From the NCBI GenBank assembly GCA_035552595.1, contig DASZKZ010000011.1, positions 1 through 39,928 of the forward strand: a stretch of 39,928 bases of DNA. The letters are read 5' to 3'. The position numbers were made by a program, and so were the translations under genes. The notes under the pieces are model-generated. The model ran no database searches. It saw nothing but the letters and a program-made list of their open reading frames with translations, and was not told the origin of the DNA. Below are positions 22,190-29,769 of the stretch, one piece after another. Source of the stretch: Aeolococcus sp035552595 (GTDB lineage Bacteria > Chloroflexota > Dormibacteria > Aeolococcales > Aeolococcaceae). Each line of letters begins with the position of its first letter. Position 1 is the first letter of the stretch.

Positions 22190-23512
22190 ATGGCAGACGT
22201 CCGGCCGCTCCGCGGGATGCGCTTCGACCCTGAGGTGGTGCGGCTCGGGGGTGTGCTCGCGCCTCCGTATGACGTCATCGACGTCGAGCAGCGCGAGAGC
22301 CTCTACGCCCGCGACCTGCGCAACATCGTGCGCGTCGACTTCGGCAAGGATCTCCCCGGCGACGTCCCGGGCAGCAGTGATCGCTATACCCGGGCGGCGG
22401 AGCACCTCGAGGCCTGGCTGAGCCTGGGGGTGCTGGTGCGCGACCCGCGGGCGTCGTTCTATGTCAGCGAACACCACTTCGTCTCCCCCGACGGGAGCGC
22501 CGGAGTCCGCCGCGGCCTCATCGCGCGGGTGAGGGCGGCGCCCTGGGCGGAGAGCGACCTCCGCCCCCACGAGCACACCCTGCGCGGGCCCCGGGAGGAC
22601 CGCATGGCCCTGATGCGGGCCACCGCCATGCAGACCAGCCCGGTGTTCGCCGTCTGGCAGGCGGCCGGCTCGGTCGCGCAGCTCCTCGAGGGGGTGGCCG
22701 TGCCCCCGGCGGCAGCGGGCGGGCGCACCGACGGGGAGATGGGCGGGGAGAAGCACCTCCTCTGGGTGGTCGACGACGACGCCCGGGTGGCGGCCATCCA
22801 CGACGCGCTGCTTCAGGCGCGGCTCTACATCGCCGACGGCCACCATCGCTACGAGACCGCCGCCGCCTACGCCGCCGAGCGCGCCGCCCAGGGCGAGGGC
22901 CCCGACGCGGAGTCGCAGTTCACCCTGGTCTACCTCTGCGACGCCGCCGGCCCCGGGGTCAGCCTCCTGCCCACCCACCGGCTCCTGCTGTCGCGGCCGG
23001 GCGCGGCCTTCAGCCTCGACGACCTCTGGATGCGGCTCGACGACCGCTGGGAGGTGGAGCGGAGCGAGGACCTGGCGGCTGCCGCGGCGACCGCGGCGGC
23101 GATCAGGCCGGCGCGGCACGCCTTCGCGGTGCGTGCCCGCGACGGCGTGGCCGTGCTGTCCCGGCCGCGCCAGGAGTCGGCCTCGCCCCGGGCGGCCCTC
23201 GACGTCGTGGTCCTCCAGGAGGAGGTGCTGACCCCGGCGGGCGCCGACCAGGCGGCGGTCGGCGAGGGGGCGCTCGGCTACACCCGGTCCCTCGACGAGG
23301 TCGACCGCTCGGTCCTGGCCGGGGAGGCGCTGATCGGCTTCGCCGTCAACCCCGCCACCGCCGCCGAGATGATCGCCGTCGCCGATGCGGCGGAGGTGAT
23401 GCCTCAGAAGTCGACGTACTTCTATCCCAAGGTGCCCACCGGCCTGGTGCTCTCGCCGCTGGCGGCGACGGGCGATGGCCCCCACCCCGGCCCGCGTACG
23501 ATCTCCGCATGA
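22190..23512 (+). CDS. DUF1015 family protein with DGHHR motif
   Basis: A 440-residue cytoplasmic protein of the widespread DUF1015 family: MADVRPLRGMRFDP, LAPPYDVID, the RxxxARVRA and LRPHEHTL blocks, YIADGHHRYETAAAYA (Asp216-Arg220) and YFYPKVPTGLV at the end. The function is not established. DGHHR resembles, as I recall, the nucleotide motif of ParB/Srx-fold free-serine kinases such as SerK and SbnI, and this gene follows aminotransferase-serA, so a link to serine/phosphoserine metabolism is inferred. ATG 22190 is preceded by a G-rich stretch and by CACACT at 22178. The 190-nt gap upstream shows no gene. Confidence 0.85.
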   Translation: MADVRPLRGMRFDPEVVRLGGVLAPPYDVIDVEQRESLYARDLRNIVRVDFGKDLPGDVPGSSDRYTRAAEHLEAWLSLGVLVRDPRASFYVSEHHFVSPDGSAGVRRGLIARVRAAPWAESDLRPHEHTLRGPREDRMALMRATAMQTSPVFAVWQAAGSVAQLLEGVAVPPAAAGGRTDGEMGGEKHLLWVVDDDARVAAIHDALLQARLYIADGHHRYETAAAYAAERAAQGEGPDAESQFTLVYLCDAAGPGVSLLPTHRLLLSRPGAAFSLDDLWMRLDDRWEVERSEDLAAAAATAAAIRPARHAFAVRARDGVAVLSRPRQESASPRAALDVVVLQEEVLTPAGADQAAVGEGALGYTRSLDEVDRSVLAGEALIGFAVNPATAAEMIAVADAAEVMPQKSTYFYPKVPTGLVLSPLAATGDGPHPGPRTISA

Positions 23513-23763
23513 CCCGACGCATCACCGTCTCCGTCGACGACGACGTCCTGGTGGCACTCAACGCCCATACCCGGGGATCGCCGCTGAGCCGCAGCGAGCT
23601 GGTCAACGTGGCCCTGAGGCGGTTCCTGCGAGCGGAGCGGCGCGCCGCCCGGCTCCACGTCAACGGCGCCGAGCAGGCGCGAGGCATCGCCAGCGGGGCG
23701 GTTCCCTCGCACCGTCTCGAGGGACACCTGCTCCGCCTGTACCGCGGTCCCTGGGAGAATTGA
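23509..23763 (+). CDS. Ribbon-helix-helix (CopG-like) DNA-binding protein
   Basis: An 84-residue protein whose first 45 residues fit a ribbon-helix-helix fold: strand RRITVSVDDDVLVAL, then helices ALNAHTRGS and SRSELVNVALRRFLRAE. The remaining 40 residues are unassigned. It overlaps the DUF1015 stop by 4 nt (ATGA), and a TACGAT box ends 6 nt before its ATG, so it may be both coupled and independently started. RHH proteins are often antitoxins, but no toxin gene follows; a stand-alone regulator of its own cluster is equally possible. Confidence 0.75.
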   Translation: MTRRITVSVDDDVLVALNAHTRGSPLSRSELVNVALRRFLRAERRAARLHVNGAEQARGIASGAVPSHRLEGHLLRLYRGPWEN

Positions 23764-23825
23764 GGCGCAGCGTTTGGAGCTCACCGTCGCCGGGTAGACA
23801 GTCAGGAGAGCGAGCAGGAGATCCA

Positions 23826-24167
23826 GTGCCCCATTACGGTTATCGCTGTCAGTCATGCCAGCGTGAGTTCGAAACGCTGCAGCGGATGGCCGACCCACCC
23901 CAGGCGGCCTGTCCGGACTGTGGTGGCGCGGGCACGCGTCTGTTCTATGCCACCGGCATCCTCTTCAAGGGCAGTGGCTTCTACAAGACCGACAGCCGCG
24001 CCACCAGCGCCGCCTCCAGCAGCGCGGCGGACTCGTCCAAGCCCGCCGGCGACGGCGCCGGAGCCTCCGCCAAGCCCGCGGCGGCGGGCAAGGACGCTGC
24101 GCCAACCCCATCCGCGCCCAAGGCCGCCGTGGCGCCATCGCCGGCGTCGTCGCCGGCGTCCGACTGA
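23826..24167 (+). CDS. FmdB-family zinc-ribbon protein with disordered tail
   Basis: A 113-residue protein. Residues 1-55 match the FmdB/CxxC_CXXC zinc-ribbon family: MPHYGYRCQSCQREFETLQ, CPDCGG and the FYATGILFKGSGFYKTD ending typical of the family, with Cys8, 11, 29 and 32 as zinc ligands. Residues 60-113 are Ala/Ser/Pro/Lys-rich and likely disordered. The family name comes from a regulator of formamidase; the general role is unclear. GTG 23826 has AGGAG 6 nt upstream and TAGACA at 23795-23800. Thioredoxin follows 69 nt later. Confidence 0.82.
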   Translation: MPHYGYRCQSCQREFETLQRMADPPQAACPDCGGAGTRLFYATGILFKGSGFYKTDSRATSAASSSAADSSKPAGDGAGASAKPAAAGKDAAPTPSAPKAAVAPSPASSPASD

Positions 24168-24236
24168 CCACCCGACTCCACCTCTTTGACAGAATCAGAG
24201 GCGACCGTCACCGCGGCGCCAACTCAGGAGAAACCG

Positions 24237-24566
24237 ATGTCCCACCCTCTCGTCGTCACCGACACCAGCTTCAAGCAGGAGGTGCTGGACTCCGACGTGC
24301 CCGTGCTCGTCGACTTCTGGGCCTCGTGGTGCTCGCCGTGCAAGATGATCGCGCCGATCGTCGAGGAGCTCGCTGGTGAGTACGAGGGTCGCGTCAAGGT
24401 CGCCAAGGTCGACGTCGACGCCAACCCCATCACCCCCGGCATGTTCGGGATCATGAGCATCCCCACCCTCATGGTGTTCCGCGGCGGTAAGGCCGAGGAG
24501 CGCATCGTCGGCTACCAGCCCAAGCAGTCGCTCAAGGCCAAGCTCGACGCCGTCCTGGTCGCCTGA
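24237..24566 (+). CDS. trxA: Thioredoxin
   Basis: A 109-residue thioredoxin, a general disulfide reductase. The active site is WCSPC (31-35) in place of the common WCGPC. Other family landmarks are VLVDFWASWC, KVAKVDVDANP, the cis-Pro in SIPTLMVF and a terminal GYQPKQSLKAKLDAVL. ATG 24237 has AGGAG 6 nt upstream; a longer frame from a TTG at 24186 lacks a ribosome-binding site and homology. It converges with folC, with stops 3 nt apart and no visible terminator. Confidence 0.95.
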   Translation: MSHPLVVTDTSFKQEVLDSDVPVLVDFWASWCSPCKMIAPIVEELAGEYEGRVKVAKVDVDANPITPGMFGIMSIPTLMVFRGGKAEERIVGYQPKQSLKAKLDAVLVA

Positions 24567-24569
24567 GCG

Positions 24570-25868
24570 TCAGACCACTCCGCTGAGACCGGGGGTGGGA
24601 AGAACGCCCATCGCCTCCAGAGCCTCTCCGGCGACGTAGAGGGAGCCGCACACCACCACCACGCCGCCGGCGCCGGCTGCGGGCGCGGCCAGGGCCAGGG
24701 CTGAGGCCACGTCGGGCGCGGAGCGCGCCGGCGACCCCCAGCGCCCGGCGAGGTCCTCGGGGCTGGCTGCGCGCCCCGACCTGGGCGCGGTGAACACCAC
24801 CTCGTCCCCCAGCGGCCGCAGCGCCGCGAGCATGGCGTCGAGGTCCTTGTCGGCCATGGCCCCGAACACCACCACGGTGCGCCGGCCGGCACACAGCGGC
24901 CGCGCCGCCGCCACCATGGCCGCCACCGCCTCGGTGTTGTGGCAGCCGTCGACGAGCACGGCAGGCGACCCCTCGATCCATTGCATCCTGCCCGGCCAGC
25001 GCACCGTGGCGGCGCCGCGGACGATGGCCGGGTCGGAGATGGCCGCCGCGCGGCGCCGCAGAGTGCGCGCCACCTGCGCGGCCACGACGAGGTTGCGCTG
25101 CTGGAAGCCGCCGATCAGCGGAGTGGCCAGGTGCAGGGGAGGATCGTCGAGCTCGATCGTGACCCCCTGGCGGCCGCGGTCCTGGCCACGCCACGGCGAT
25201 GCTGGTCCCAGGCTGAGCAGCGAGCCCGCCCCGGCGCCTTCGGCGGCCGCCTCGATGACCTCGAGGGCGACACCCCGGGCAGCCGTGACCACGTCGTTGC
25301 CGGGCTTGATGATCGCCGCCTTCTCCGCGGCGATGGCGGCGAGGTCGTCGCCGAGCTGCTCGCGGTGGTCGAGGGCGATGCCGGTGATCACCGCCACCCC
25401 GAGGTCGAGCACGTTGGTGCTGTCGAGCCTCCCCCCCAGGCCGACCTCGCAGATGAGCAGGTCAGGACCGGCGTCCTGGGCGGCCACGATCCCGGCGGCG
25501 GTCACCACCTCGAACACCGTCGGGGAGCCCAGCTCACCGCCGATCCCAGCGGCGGCATCGAGGACGCGGGCGACGAGGTCGGCGAAGCGCTGCGCGGCAA
25601 CGGGCCGGCCGTCCACCGCGATCCGCTCGCACCAGGAGCTCAGGTGCGGCTTGGTGAGCAGCACCGTGCGCAACCCCGCCGCCCGCGCCGTCGACTCCAC
25701 CAGCGCGCAGACGGACCCCTTGCCGTTGGTGCCCGCCACCAGCACCCCGTGGAGCCCCCGGCGAGGGTCGCCCAGGGCGGCGAGCAGCGCCAGGGTTCGC
25801 TCCAGCCCGAGCTTCATCCCCCGGCCCTCGAGGGAATCGAGCGCCGCCAGGGCGGCGGCGTAGTCCAT
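24570..25868 (-). CDS. folC: Folylpolyglutamate/dihydrofolate synthase FolC
   Basis: A 432-residue Mur-ligase-like enzyme that adds glutamate to dihydropteroate and/or folates. Motifs: the P-loop VAGTNGKGS (44-52), LLTKPHLSSWCERI, SPTVFEVVTAAG, ICEVGLGGRLDSTNV, ITGIALDHREQLGDDLAAIAAEKAAIIKPG and DGCHNTEA, then VVFGAMADKD. ATG 25868 lies 2 nt after the upstream stop; ATG 25880 in frame would overlap that gene by 10 nt. It is the last gene of the leftward folB-folD-unknown-folC unit. Confidence 0.93.
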   Translation of the reverse strand: MDYAAALAALDSLEGRGMKLGLERTLALLAALGDPRRGLHGVLVAGTNGKGSVCALVESTARAAGLRTVLLTKPHLSSWCERIAVDGRPVAAQRFADLVARVLDAAAGIGGELGSPTVFEVVTAAGIVAAQDAGPDLLICEVGLGGRLDSTNVLDLGVAVITGIALDHREQLGDDLAAIAAEKAAIIKPGNDVVTAARGVALEVIEAAAEGAGAGSLLSLGPASPWRGQDRGRQGVTIELDDPPLHLATPLIGGFQQRNLVVAAQVARTLRRRAAAISDPAIVRGAATVRWPGRMQWIEGSPAVLVDGCHNTEAVAAMVAAARPLCAGRRTVVVFGAMADKDLDAMLAALRPLGDEVVFTAPRSGRAASPEDLAGRWGSPARSAPDVASALALAAPAAGAGGVVVVCGSLYVAGEALEAMGVLPTPGLSGVV

Positions 25869-25870
25869 GG

Positions 25871-26428
25871 TCAGTGCCATGGCCAGTGCTCGGCCATGGC
25901 CTCCTCCGCCGCCGGGCGCGTCACCAGGTCGCGCAAGCAGAGCAACCAGGCGTGGCGGCGCGGGCCGGGCTCGTCGATCTCCTCGACGGCGGCGACGCGG
26001 AGCAGGCGGCCGGTCTGGTGGGCGAGCGCCGCCTGGCAGTCCTGGTATTCCAGCAGGGTGGCGGCGTCGACCACCGCGCCGCCGCCGTGCCCGCACGCCA
26101 CCTCGAAGCCGAACACGCGCCCGTTCTGGTGGTCGAAGCTGGAGCGCGGGGTCACCGTGGTCACCGCCAGCTCCGGCAGCAATCCCGTCAGCATCTCCAG
26201 CCAGGCGCGCTGGGGGTCGGCGGCGGAGTCGACCGGGTCGAGGAGGAAGAGCTCCCCGGACAGCGTGGCGACGGCGGCGCCGAACTGACGCCAGTAGAGG
26301 AGATCGGCGCCGTTGAGCGCCACGCTGCCCAGGTCGGTGCCGGAGTCGTCGACGAAGCTGACCATGAAGGGCCGGGCGTAGGGCTTGCGCGCCTCGTGCT
26401 CCGACCAGCGCAGGCGCAGGGTGGCCAC
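25871..26428 (-). CDS. Unknown protein inside the folate operon
   Basis: A roughly 185-residue protein I do not recognise. It begins with a beta-rich region (MATLRLRWSEHEARK, FMVSFVDDSGTDLGSVALNGADLLYW), continues with LSGELFLLDP, a central FDHQNGRVFGFEVACGHGGG segment and a helical C terminus with a conserved-looking HAWLLCLRDLV. There is no signal peptide or membrane segment. The GTG start at 26428 is 7 nt after the folD stop; a longer frame to 26479 overlaps folD. Its position between folD and folC, with near-zero gaps, points to a folate or one-carbon role, but no catalytic motif is evident. Confidence 0.65.
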   Translation of the reverse strand: MATLRLRWSEHEARKPYARPFMVSFVDDSGTDLGSVALNGADLLYWRQFGAAVATLSGELFLLDPVDSAADPQRAWLEMLTGLLPELAVTTVTPRSSFDHQNGRVFGFEVACGHGGGAVVDAATLLEYQDCQAALAHQTGRLLRVAAVEEIDEPGPRRHAWLLCLRDLVTRPAAEEAMAEHWPWH

Positions 26429-26435
26429 CGCCGGC

Positions 26436-27311
26436 TCAGGGAGCGGCGGCCGCCACGGCGCCACCCCGCCGGGCCGCACAGAGTGCCACCGTGTTGTGCA
26501 TGAGCATGGCGATGGTCATGGGTCCGACGCCGCCCGGCACCGGGGTCAGCCACCCTGCCACCGGCTCCACGGAGGTGCGGTCGACATCGCCACGCAGCTT
26601 GCCGTCGACGGACGAGGTGCCGACGTCGATGACACAGGCCCCCGGCTTGACGTACTCGGCCGTGATCATCCCGGGGCGCCCGGTGGCGGCGATGAGGATG
26701 TCGGCCTGGCGGCACACGCCGGGCAGGTCGGCGGTGCGCGAGTGGCACACGGTCACGGTGCAGTCCGCGTTGAGGAGCAGCATGGCCATGGGCCGTCCCA
26801 CGATGGCGCTGCGACCGACCACCACGGCGCGGCGGCCGCGGATGGGCACCTCGCTGCGGCGCATCAGCTCCATGCACCCGGCCGGCGTGCAGGCCACCAC
26901 CGGCGCCGGCGCGCCCTGGGCGAGCAGCCCGAAGTTGAGCGGGTGGAGGCCGTCGGCGTCCTTGTCGGGACGGACCACGCCGAGGACGGCGTCGGGGTCG
27001 ATCTGAGAGGGGAGCGGGAGCTGCACCAGGATGCCGTCGATGCCGTCGTCGTCGTCCATGCGCAGCACCAGGTCGCGGATCGCCTCGGTGCTGCTGTCGC
27101 CCGGGGGCGTGTGCTGGTCGACGGCGATGCCCAGCTCATCGGCGACCTTGCTCTTGAGGCGCACGTACGTCGCCGACGCCGGATCGTCGCCGCAGAGCAC
27201 CACCCCCAGCCCGGGATGGATCCCCGACCCGGCGAGCTCGCCGACCCGAGCCGCGACCTCGGCGCGCACCGCGGCGGCGATGGCCCTGCCGTCGATGATG
27301 CGGGCGCTCAC
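26436..27311 (-). CDS. folD: Methylene-THF dehydrogenase/cyclohydrolase FolD
   Basis: A 291-residue bifunctional enzyme interconverting 5,10-methylene-, methenyl- and 10-formyl-tetrahydrofolate with NADP. Tyr49-x3-Lys53 (YVRLK) is the catalytic pair; DGILVQLPLP, DADGLHPLNFG, CTPAGCMELM, VVVGRSAIVGRPMAMLLL (dinucleotide loop) and TPVPGGVGPMTIAML are all standard. Its GTG follows the folB TAG with no gap. It connects to the glycine cleavage genes at 13-14.5 kb through methylene-THF. Confidence 0.95.
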   Translation of the reverse strand: MSARIIDGRAIAAAVRAEVAARVGELAGSGIHPGLGVVLCGDDPASATYVRLKSKVADELGIAVDQHTPPGDSSTEAIRDLVLRMDDDDGIDGILVQLPLPSQIDPDAVLGVVRPDKDADGLHPLNFGLLAQGAPAPVVACTPAGCMELMRRSEVPIRGRRAVVVGRSAIVGRPMAMLLLNADCTVTVCHSRTADLPGVCRQADILIAATGRPGMITAEYVKPGACVIDVGTSSVDGKLRGDVDRTSVEPVAGWLTPVPGGVGPMTIAMLMHNTVALCAARRGGAVAAAAP

Positions 27312-27683
27312 CTAGAGGGCATCCGCGCGACGGCGCTCGATGACCACCGCGAAACGATGGAACACACCGGCGATGGGGGGCTGCTTGGCGACCCGCACGC
27401 GCACCGAGTCGACCCGCTCGTCGAGGAGCAGGGTGGTGGCGATCTCCTCGGCGACCGTCTCGAGCAGGTTGTGCTGCTTGGTCTCGACCACATGGCGCAC
27501 CGCCTCGTAGCAGCGCACGTAATCGAGCGCCTCGGAGAGCTGGTCGCTGCGCCCGGCGGGGCGGAGGTCGCTGCGGATCTCGACGTCGACGTCGACGCGG
27601 CCGCCGAGAGCGCGCTCCGCCTCCACGTCGCCGTGGTGGCCGAAGAACTGCAGGCCCTCGAGGAGCAACCGGTCGCTCGCCAT
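27312..27683 (-). CDS. folB: Dihydroneopterin aldolase FolB
   Basis: A 123-residue folate-synthesis enzyme: dihydroneopterin to 6-hydroxymethyl-dihydropterin plus glycolaldehyde. LLLEGLQFFGHHGDVEAER, SEALDYVRCYEAV, HNLLETVAEEIA and the Lys100 region (VRVAKQPPIAGVF) are family marks. It is the first gene of the cluster. Its ATG 27683 sits 7 nt downstream of a TACAAT box. FolK and FolP, which often neighbour it, are absent from the window. Confidence 0.93.
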   Translation of the reverse strand: MASDRLLLEGLQFFGHHGDVEAERALGGRVDVDVEIRSDLRPAGRSDQLSEALDYVRCYEAVRHVVETKQHNLLETVAEEIATTLLLDERVDSVRVRVAKQPPIAGVFHRFAVVIERRRADAL

Positions 27684-27690
27684 GGCGGCG

Positions 27691-27696
27691 ATTGTA
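27691..27696 (-). promoter_or_regulatory. -10 box of the folB-folD-x-folC operon (TACAAT)
   Basis: TACAAT on the minus strand ends 7 nt before ATG 27683; leaderless start inferred. Confidence 0.5.
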
Positions 27697-27720
27697 GGGA
27701 GCCGCCTGCCCGGCTCCGGC

Positions 27721-27990
27721 TCAGCTGGCCTCCGAGGAGCGCTCGGGGCGGAGCACCTGCTCGCGCTTGGTGACCGGGTTGACCATGACCACCACGAAGA
27801 GATCCTCGAAGTCGCACTGGAAGAGCTGCATCAGCGACTGGCGCAGCTTGGGGCCGGGATTGCGGGTGCCCGCCTCCAGCGCCGGGATGTAGTTCTGGGT
27901 GACCCCGAGCCGGCGCGCCAGCTCACGCTGGGTGAGGTGGTGGCGGTCGCGCATGGCGCGCAGCCCGGTGGCTCGGACCTCGACGTTCAT
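27721..27990 (-). CDS. XRE-family helix-turn-helix regulator
   Basis: An 89-residue protein with a helix-turn-helix at about residues 9-62: LRAMRDRHHLTQRELARRLGVTQNYIPALEAGTRNPGPKLRQSLMQLF. The C terminus (FEDLFVVVMVNPVTKREQVL) is short, so no ligand domain is present. ATG 27990 lies 9 nt after the best sigma70-type promoter in the window. It is divergent from the small Cys-motif gene at 28081; shared control of the two is a reasonable guess. Confidence 0.85.
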   Translation of the reverse strand: MNVEVRATGLRAMRDRHHLTQRELARRLGVTQNYIPALEAGTRNPGPKLRQSLMQLFQCDFEDLFVVVMVNPVTKREQVLRPERSSEAS

Positions 27991-27999
27991 TGCCCGCCG

Positions 28000-28028
28000 A
28001 GGGTATGACGGAATCGTAGTTTTGTCAA
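28000..28028 (-). promoter_or_regulatory. Full promoter of the XRE gene: TTGACA-N17-TACCCT
   Basis: On the minus strand the -35 TTGACA (28023-28028) and -10 TACCCT (28000-28005) are separated by exactly 17 nt, and the -10 ends 9 nt before ATG 27990. This consensus spacing supports reading the lone -10 boxes elsewhere as real and leaderless. Confidence 0.75.
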
Positions 28029-28067
28029 CGCGGAATGGCGCCGGGCGTGGTGGCGCGCCAGCCTGGC

Positions 28068-28073
28068 TAGACT
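28068..28073 (+). promoter_or_regulatory. -10 box of the gene at 28081 (TAGACT)
   Basis: TAGACT ends 7 nt before ATG 28081, giving an essentially leaderless message. It is divergent from the XRE promoter 40 nt away. Confidence 0.5.
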
Positions 28074-28080
28074 GGCGCCC

Positions 28081-28446
28081 ATGTGCCGCGTCTGTCTCAA
28101 GCGCCCGGAGGTCCCCGACGAACGGTACGGCCGCTGCGAGAGCTGTGCCAAGAATGGCCGGGTGGCCTTCCGCTTCCGGCTGGCGCCGGGGCGGGGCGGC
28201 TCCGCCCTGGTGGTGCGTGCCGGCGAGCTCTCGCCCCACGCCCTGCGACAGAAATGGCGCGAGCCCCTGGCCGCCTACAGCGGCCATCCCGCGTCCCGGC
28301 CCCACCTCGGCCTCCACGAGCTGGAGATGATGACGGCGCGCGACCGGCTCGAGTCCCTGCGCATCGCCCCGGACCTGGCGGCTCGCGCCGACGAGGCAGT
28401 GGCCGCGCTGCGCGCCGCCGCCGAGCGCACCGACACCGCGTGGTGA
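28081..28446 (+). CDS. Small Cys-motif protein, unknown function
   Basis: A 121-residue protein starting MCRVC, with a second pair CESC (19-22), so a zinc ribbon at the extreme N terminus is likely. The middle (ALVVRAGELSPHALRQKWREPLAAYSGHPASRPHLGLHELEMM) and the helical end show no family I know. It is divergent from an XRE regulator and tail-to-tail with a D,D-carboxypeptidase, 9 nt apart. It could be a nucleic-acid-binding partner or a target of the regulator; nothing further can be said. Confidence 0.7.
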   Translation: MCRVCLKRPEVPDERYGRCESCAKNGRVAFRFRLAPGRGGSALVVRAGELSPHALRQKWREPLAAYSGHPASRPHLGLHELEMMTARDRLESLRIAPDLAARADEAVAALRAAAERTDTAW

Positions 28447-28455
28447 TAGCGGTGC

Positions 28456-29769
28456 TCAGCCGTGGAGCAGCCTCCACCACGGCGACGGCTCCGAGAGCTG
28501 CCTGGTGGTGGCCAGCGTCCAGGTGCCGAGGGCGACGCCCCCCAGCGACACCCTGACGGCCCCGGCGCGAGCGCCCGCCGGCTGCGGCGCGGCCAGCGGC
28601 GCGGCGCTGGCGCGCACCGCCAGGGTCTCGCCGCGGCGCAGCAGCGCAAACGTGTCGGGACCGGTCAGGCGGAGCGCCGAGACGGTGCCCCAGGGCGCGG
28701 AGACCGAACCGGTCACGGGGATGGTGGCCGGGCCGACGCGCACCGCCACGTAGCCGCTGAAGGCGGTGTCGACAGCGGCTCGCGCCACCGCGAAGGCCCC
28801 GCCGAGCTCCGGGTGGCCGGCGTCGACAGCGCCGTCGGGGGGCTGGCCGAGCACGGCTCCGACCACGGTCAGCGGGGGTGCGCCCGCCGCGATGATGCGG
28901 CGCGCGGCGAAGAGCAGGCAGCCGGCGGCGTCGGGCGTCCAGCCGGTCTTGATGCCCAGCCAGCCGGGGTCGTCGCCGAGGAGCATGTCGAGGTTCTGCA
29001 CCGCGGTTCCGTCGGGAAGCCGCGCGCTGGCAGTCGAGACCACGCTGACCAGAGCGTCGTTGCGCACCGCCGTCTCCCCGAGCAGCACCAGGTCCGCCGC
29101 CGTCGAGGTGGTGGCGCGGTCCAGCCCGTCGGGATCGGCGAAGTGGGTGTGGGCCATGCCCAGCGCCGCCGCGCGGGCATTGAGGCGCTGCACGAACGCG
29201 GCGACGCTGCCGTCGATCCATCGCGCCGCGGTGAGGGCCAGGTTGTTGGCCGACGGCAGCATCAGCCCGAGGAGCAGGTCACGCTCGCTGAGCTGCTCGC
29301 CGAGGGTCACCGGCGCGTACGACCCGCCGCTGGAGGCGATGCTGTGGAAGTCGTCGACGTCCTGCCGGGTGATGGTCAGCGTCGGCCCCGCCTGGGCGGG
29401 GAGCATGGGGTGCACCTCCAGGACGACCAGCGCTGTCATGGTCTTGGCCACCGAGGCGATGGGGCGGATGGACTCCGCCCCGCCCGACACCAACCGGGTG
29501 GCGGCGCTGCCGGCGATGGCATCCACCGCCAGGCTCCCGTCCGGCGGGGCGGCGACGGGCACGGGCATCCCTGGCGCCGCCGCCCACGGGCCGGCCGTGG
29601 TCAGCGCAGGCGTCAGGGCCGGCGCCGCCTCCACCAGACGGGCGCCGGCGAGCGTGCCCGCACCGGCGGTGGCGACGAGCAGCACGCCCCCGAGCAGGAG
29701 TCGGAAGAGGATGCGGCGCTGTCTAGCGCTTGGCGCCGCGCTTGGCTCCGCGTGCGCTCTTGAGCGCAC
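28456..29769 (-). CDS. D-alanyl-D-alanine carboxypeptidase (S11, DacA-like)
   Basis: A 437-residue penicillin-binding protein that trims the terminal D-Ala from peptidoglycan. A membrane anchor lies at residues 20-42 after a basic N terminus. The penicillin-binding triad is complete: SVAK (Ser106, Lys109), SAN (173-175) and KTG (274-276). A mixed beta-rich C-terminal domain follows. GTG 29769 is preferred because it supplies the basic flank of the anchor, but it then overlaps the HU gene by 47 nt; the only in-frame start outside HU (GTG near 29686) would leave a poor signal. It is co-transcribed with HU. Confidence 0.87.
   Translation of the reverse strand: MRSRAHAEPSAAPSARQRRILFRLLLGGVLLVATAGAGTLAGARLVEAAPALTPALTTAGPWAAAPGMPVPVAAPPDGSLAVDAIAGSAATRLVSGGAESIRPIASVAKTMTALVVLEVHPMLPAQAGPTLTITRQDVDDFHSIASSGGSYAPVTLGEQLSERDLLLGLMLPSANNLALTAARWIDGSVAAFVQRLNARAAALGMAHTHFADPDGLDRATTSTAADLVLLGETAVRNDALVSVVSTASARLPDGTAVQNLDMLLGDDPGWLGIKTGWTPDAAGCLLFAARRIIAAGAPPLTVVGAVLGQPPDGAVDAGHPELGGAFAVARAAVDTAFSGYVAVRVGPATIPVTGSVSAPWGTVSALRLTGPDTFALLRRGETLAVRASAAPLAAPQPAGARAGAVRVSLGGVALGTWTLATTRQLSEPSPWWRLLHG

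Noticed and set aside
24186..24236. TTG start extending trxA by 17 residues, and TTGACA at 24186-24191 as a -35 box
   Set aside because: The extension lacks a ribosome-binding site and thioredoxin homology, while ATG 24237 has AGGAG; no TANNNT lies 16-18 nt after TTGACA.
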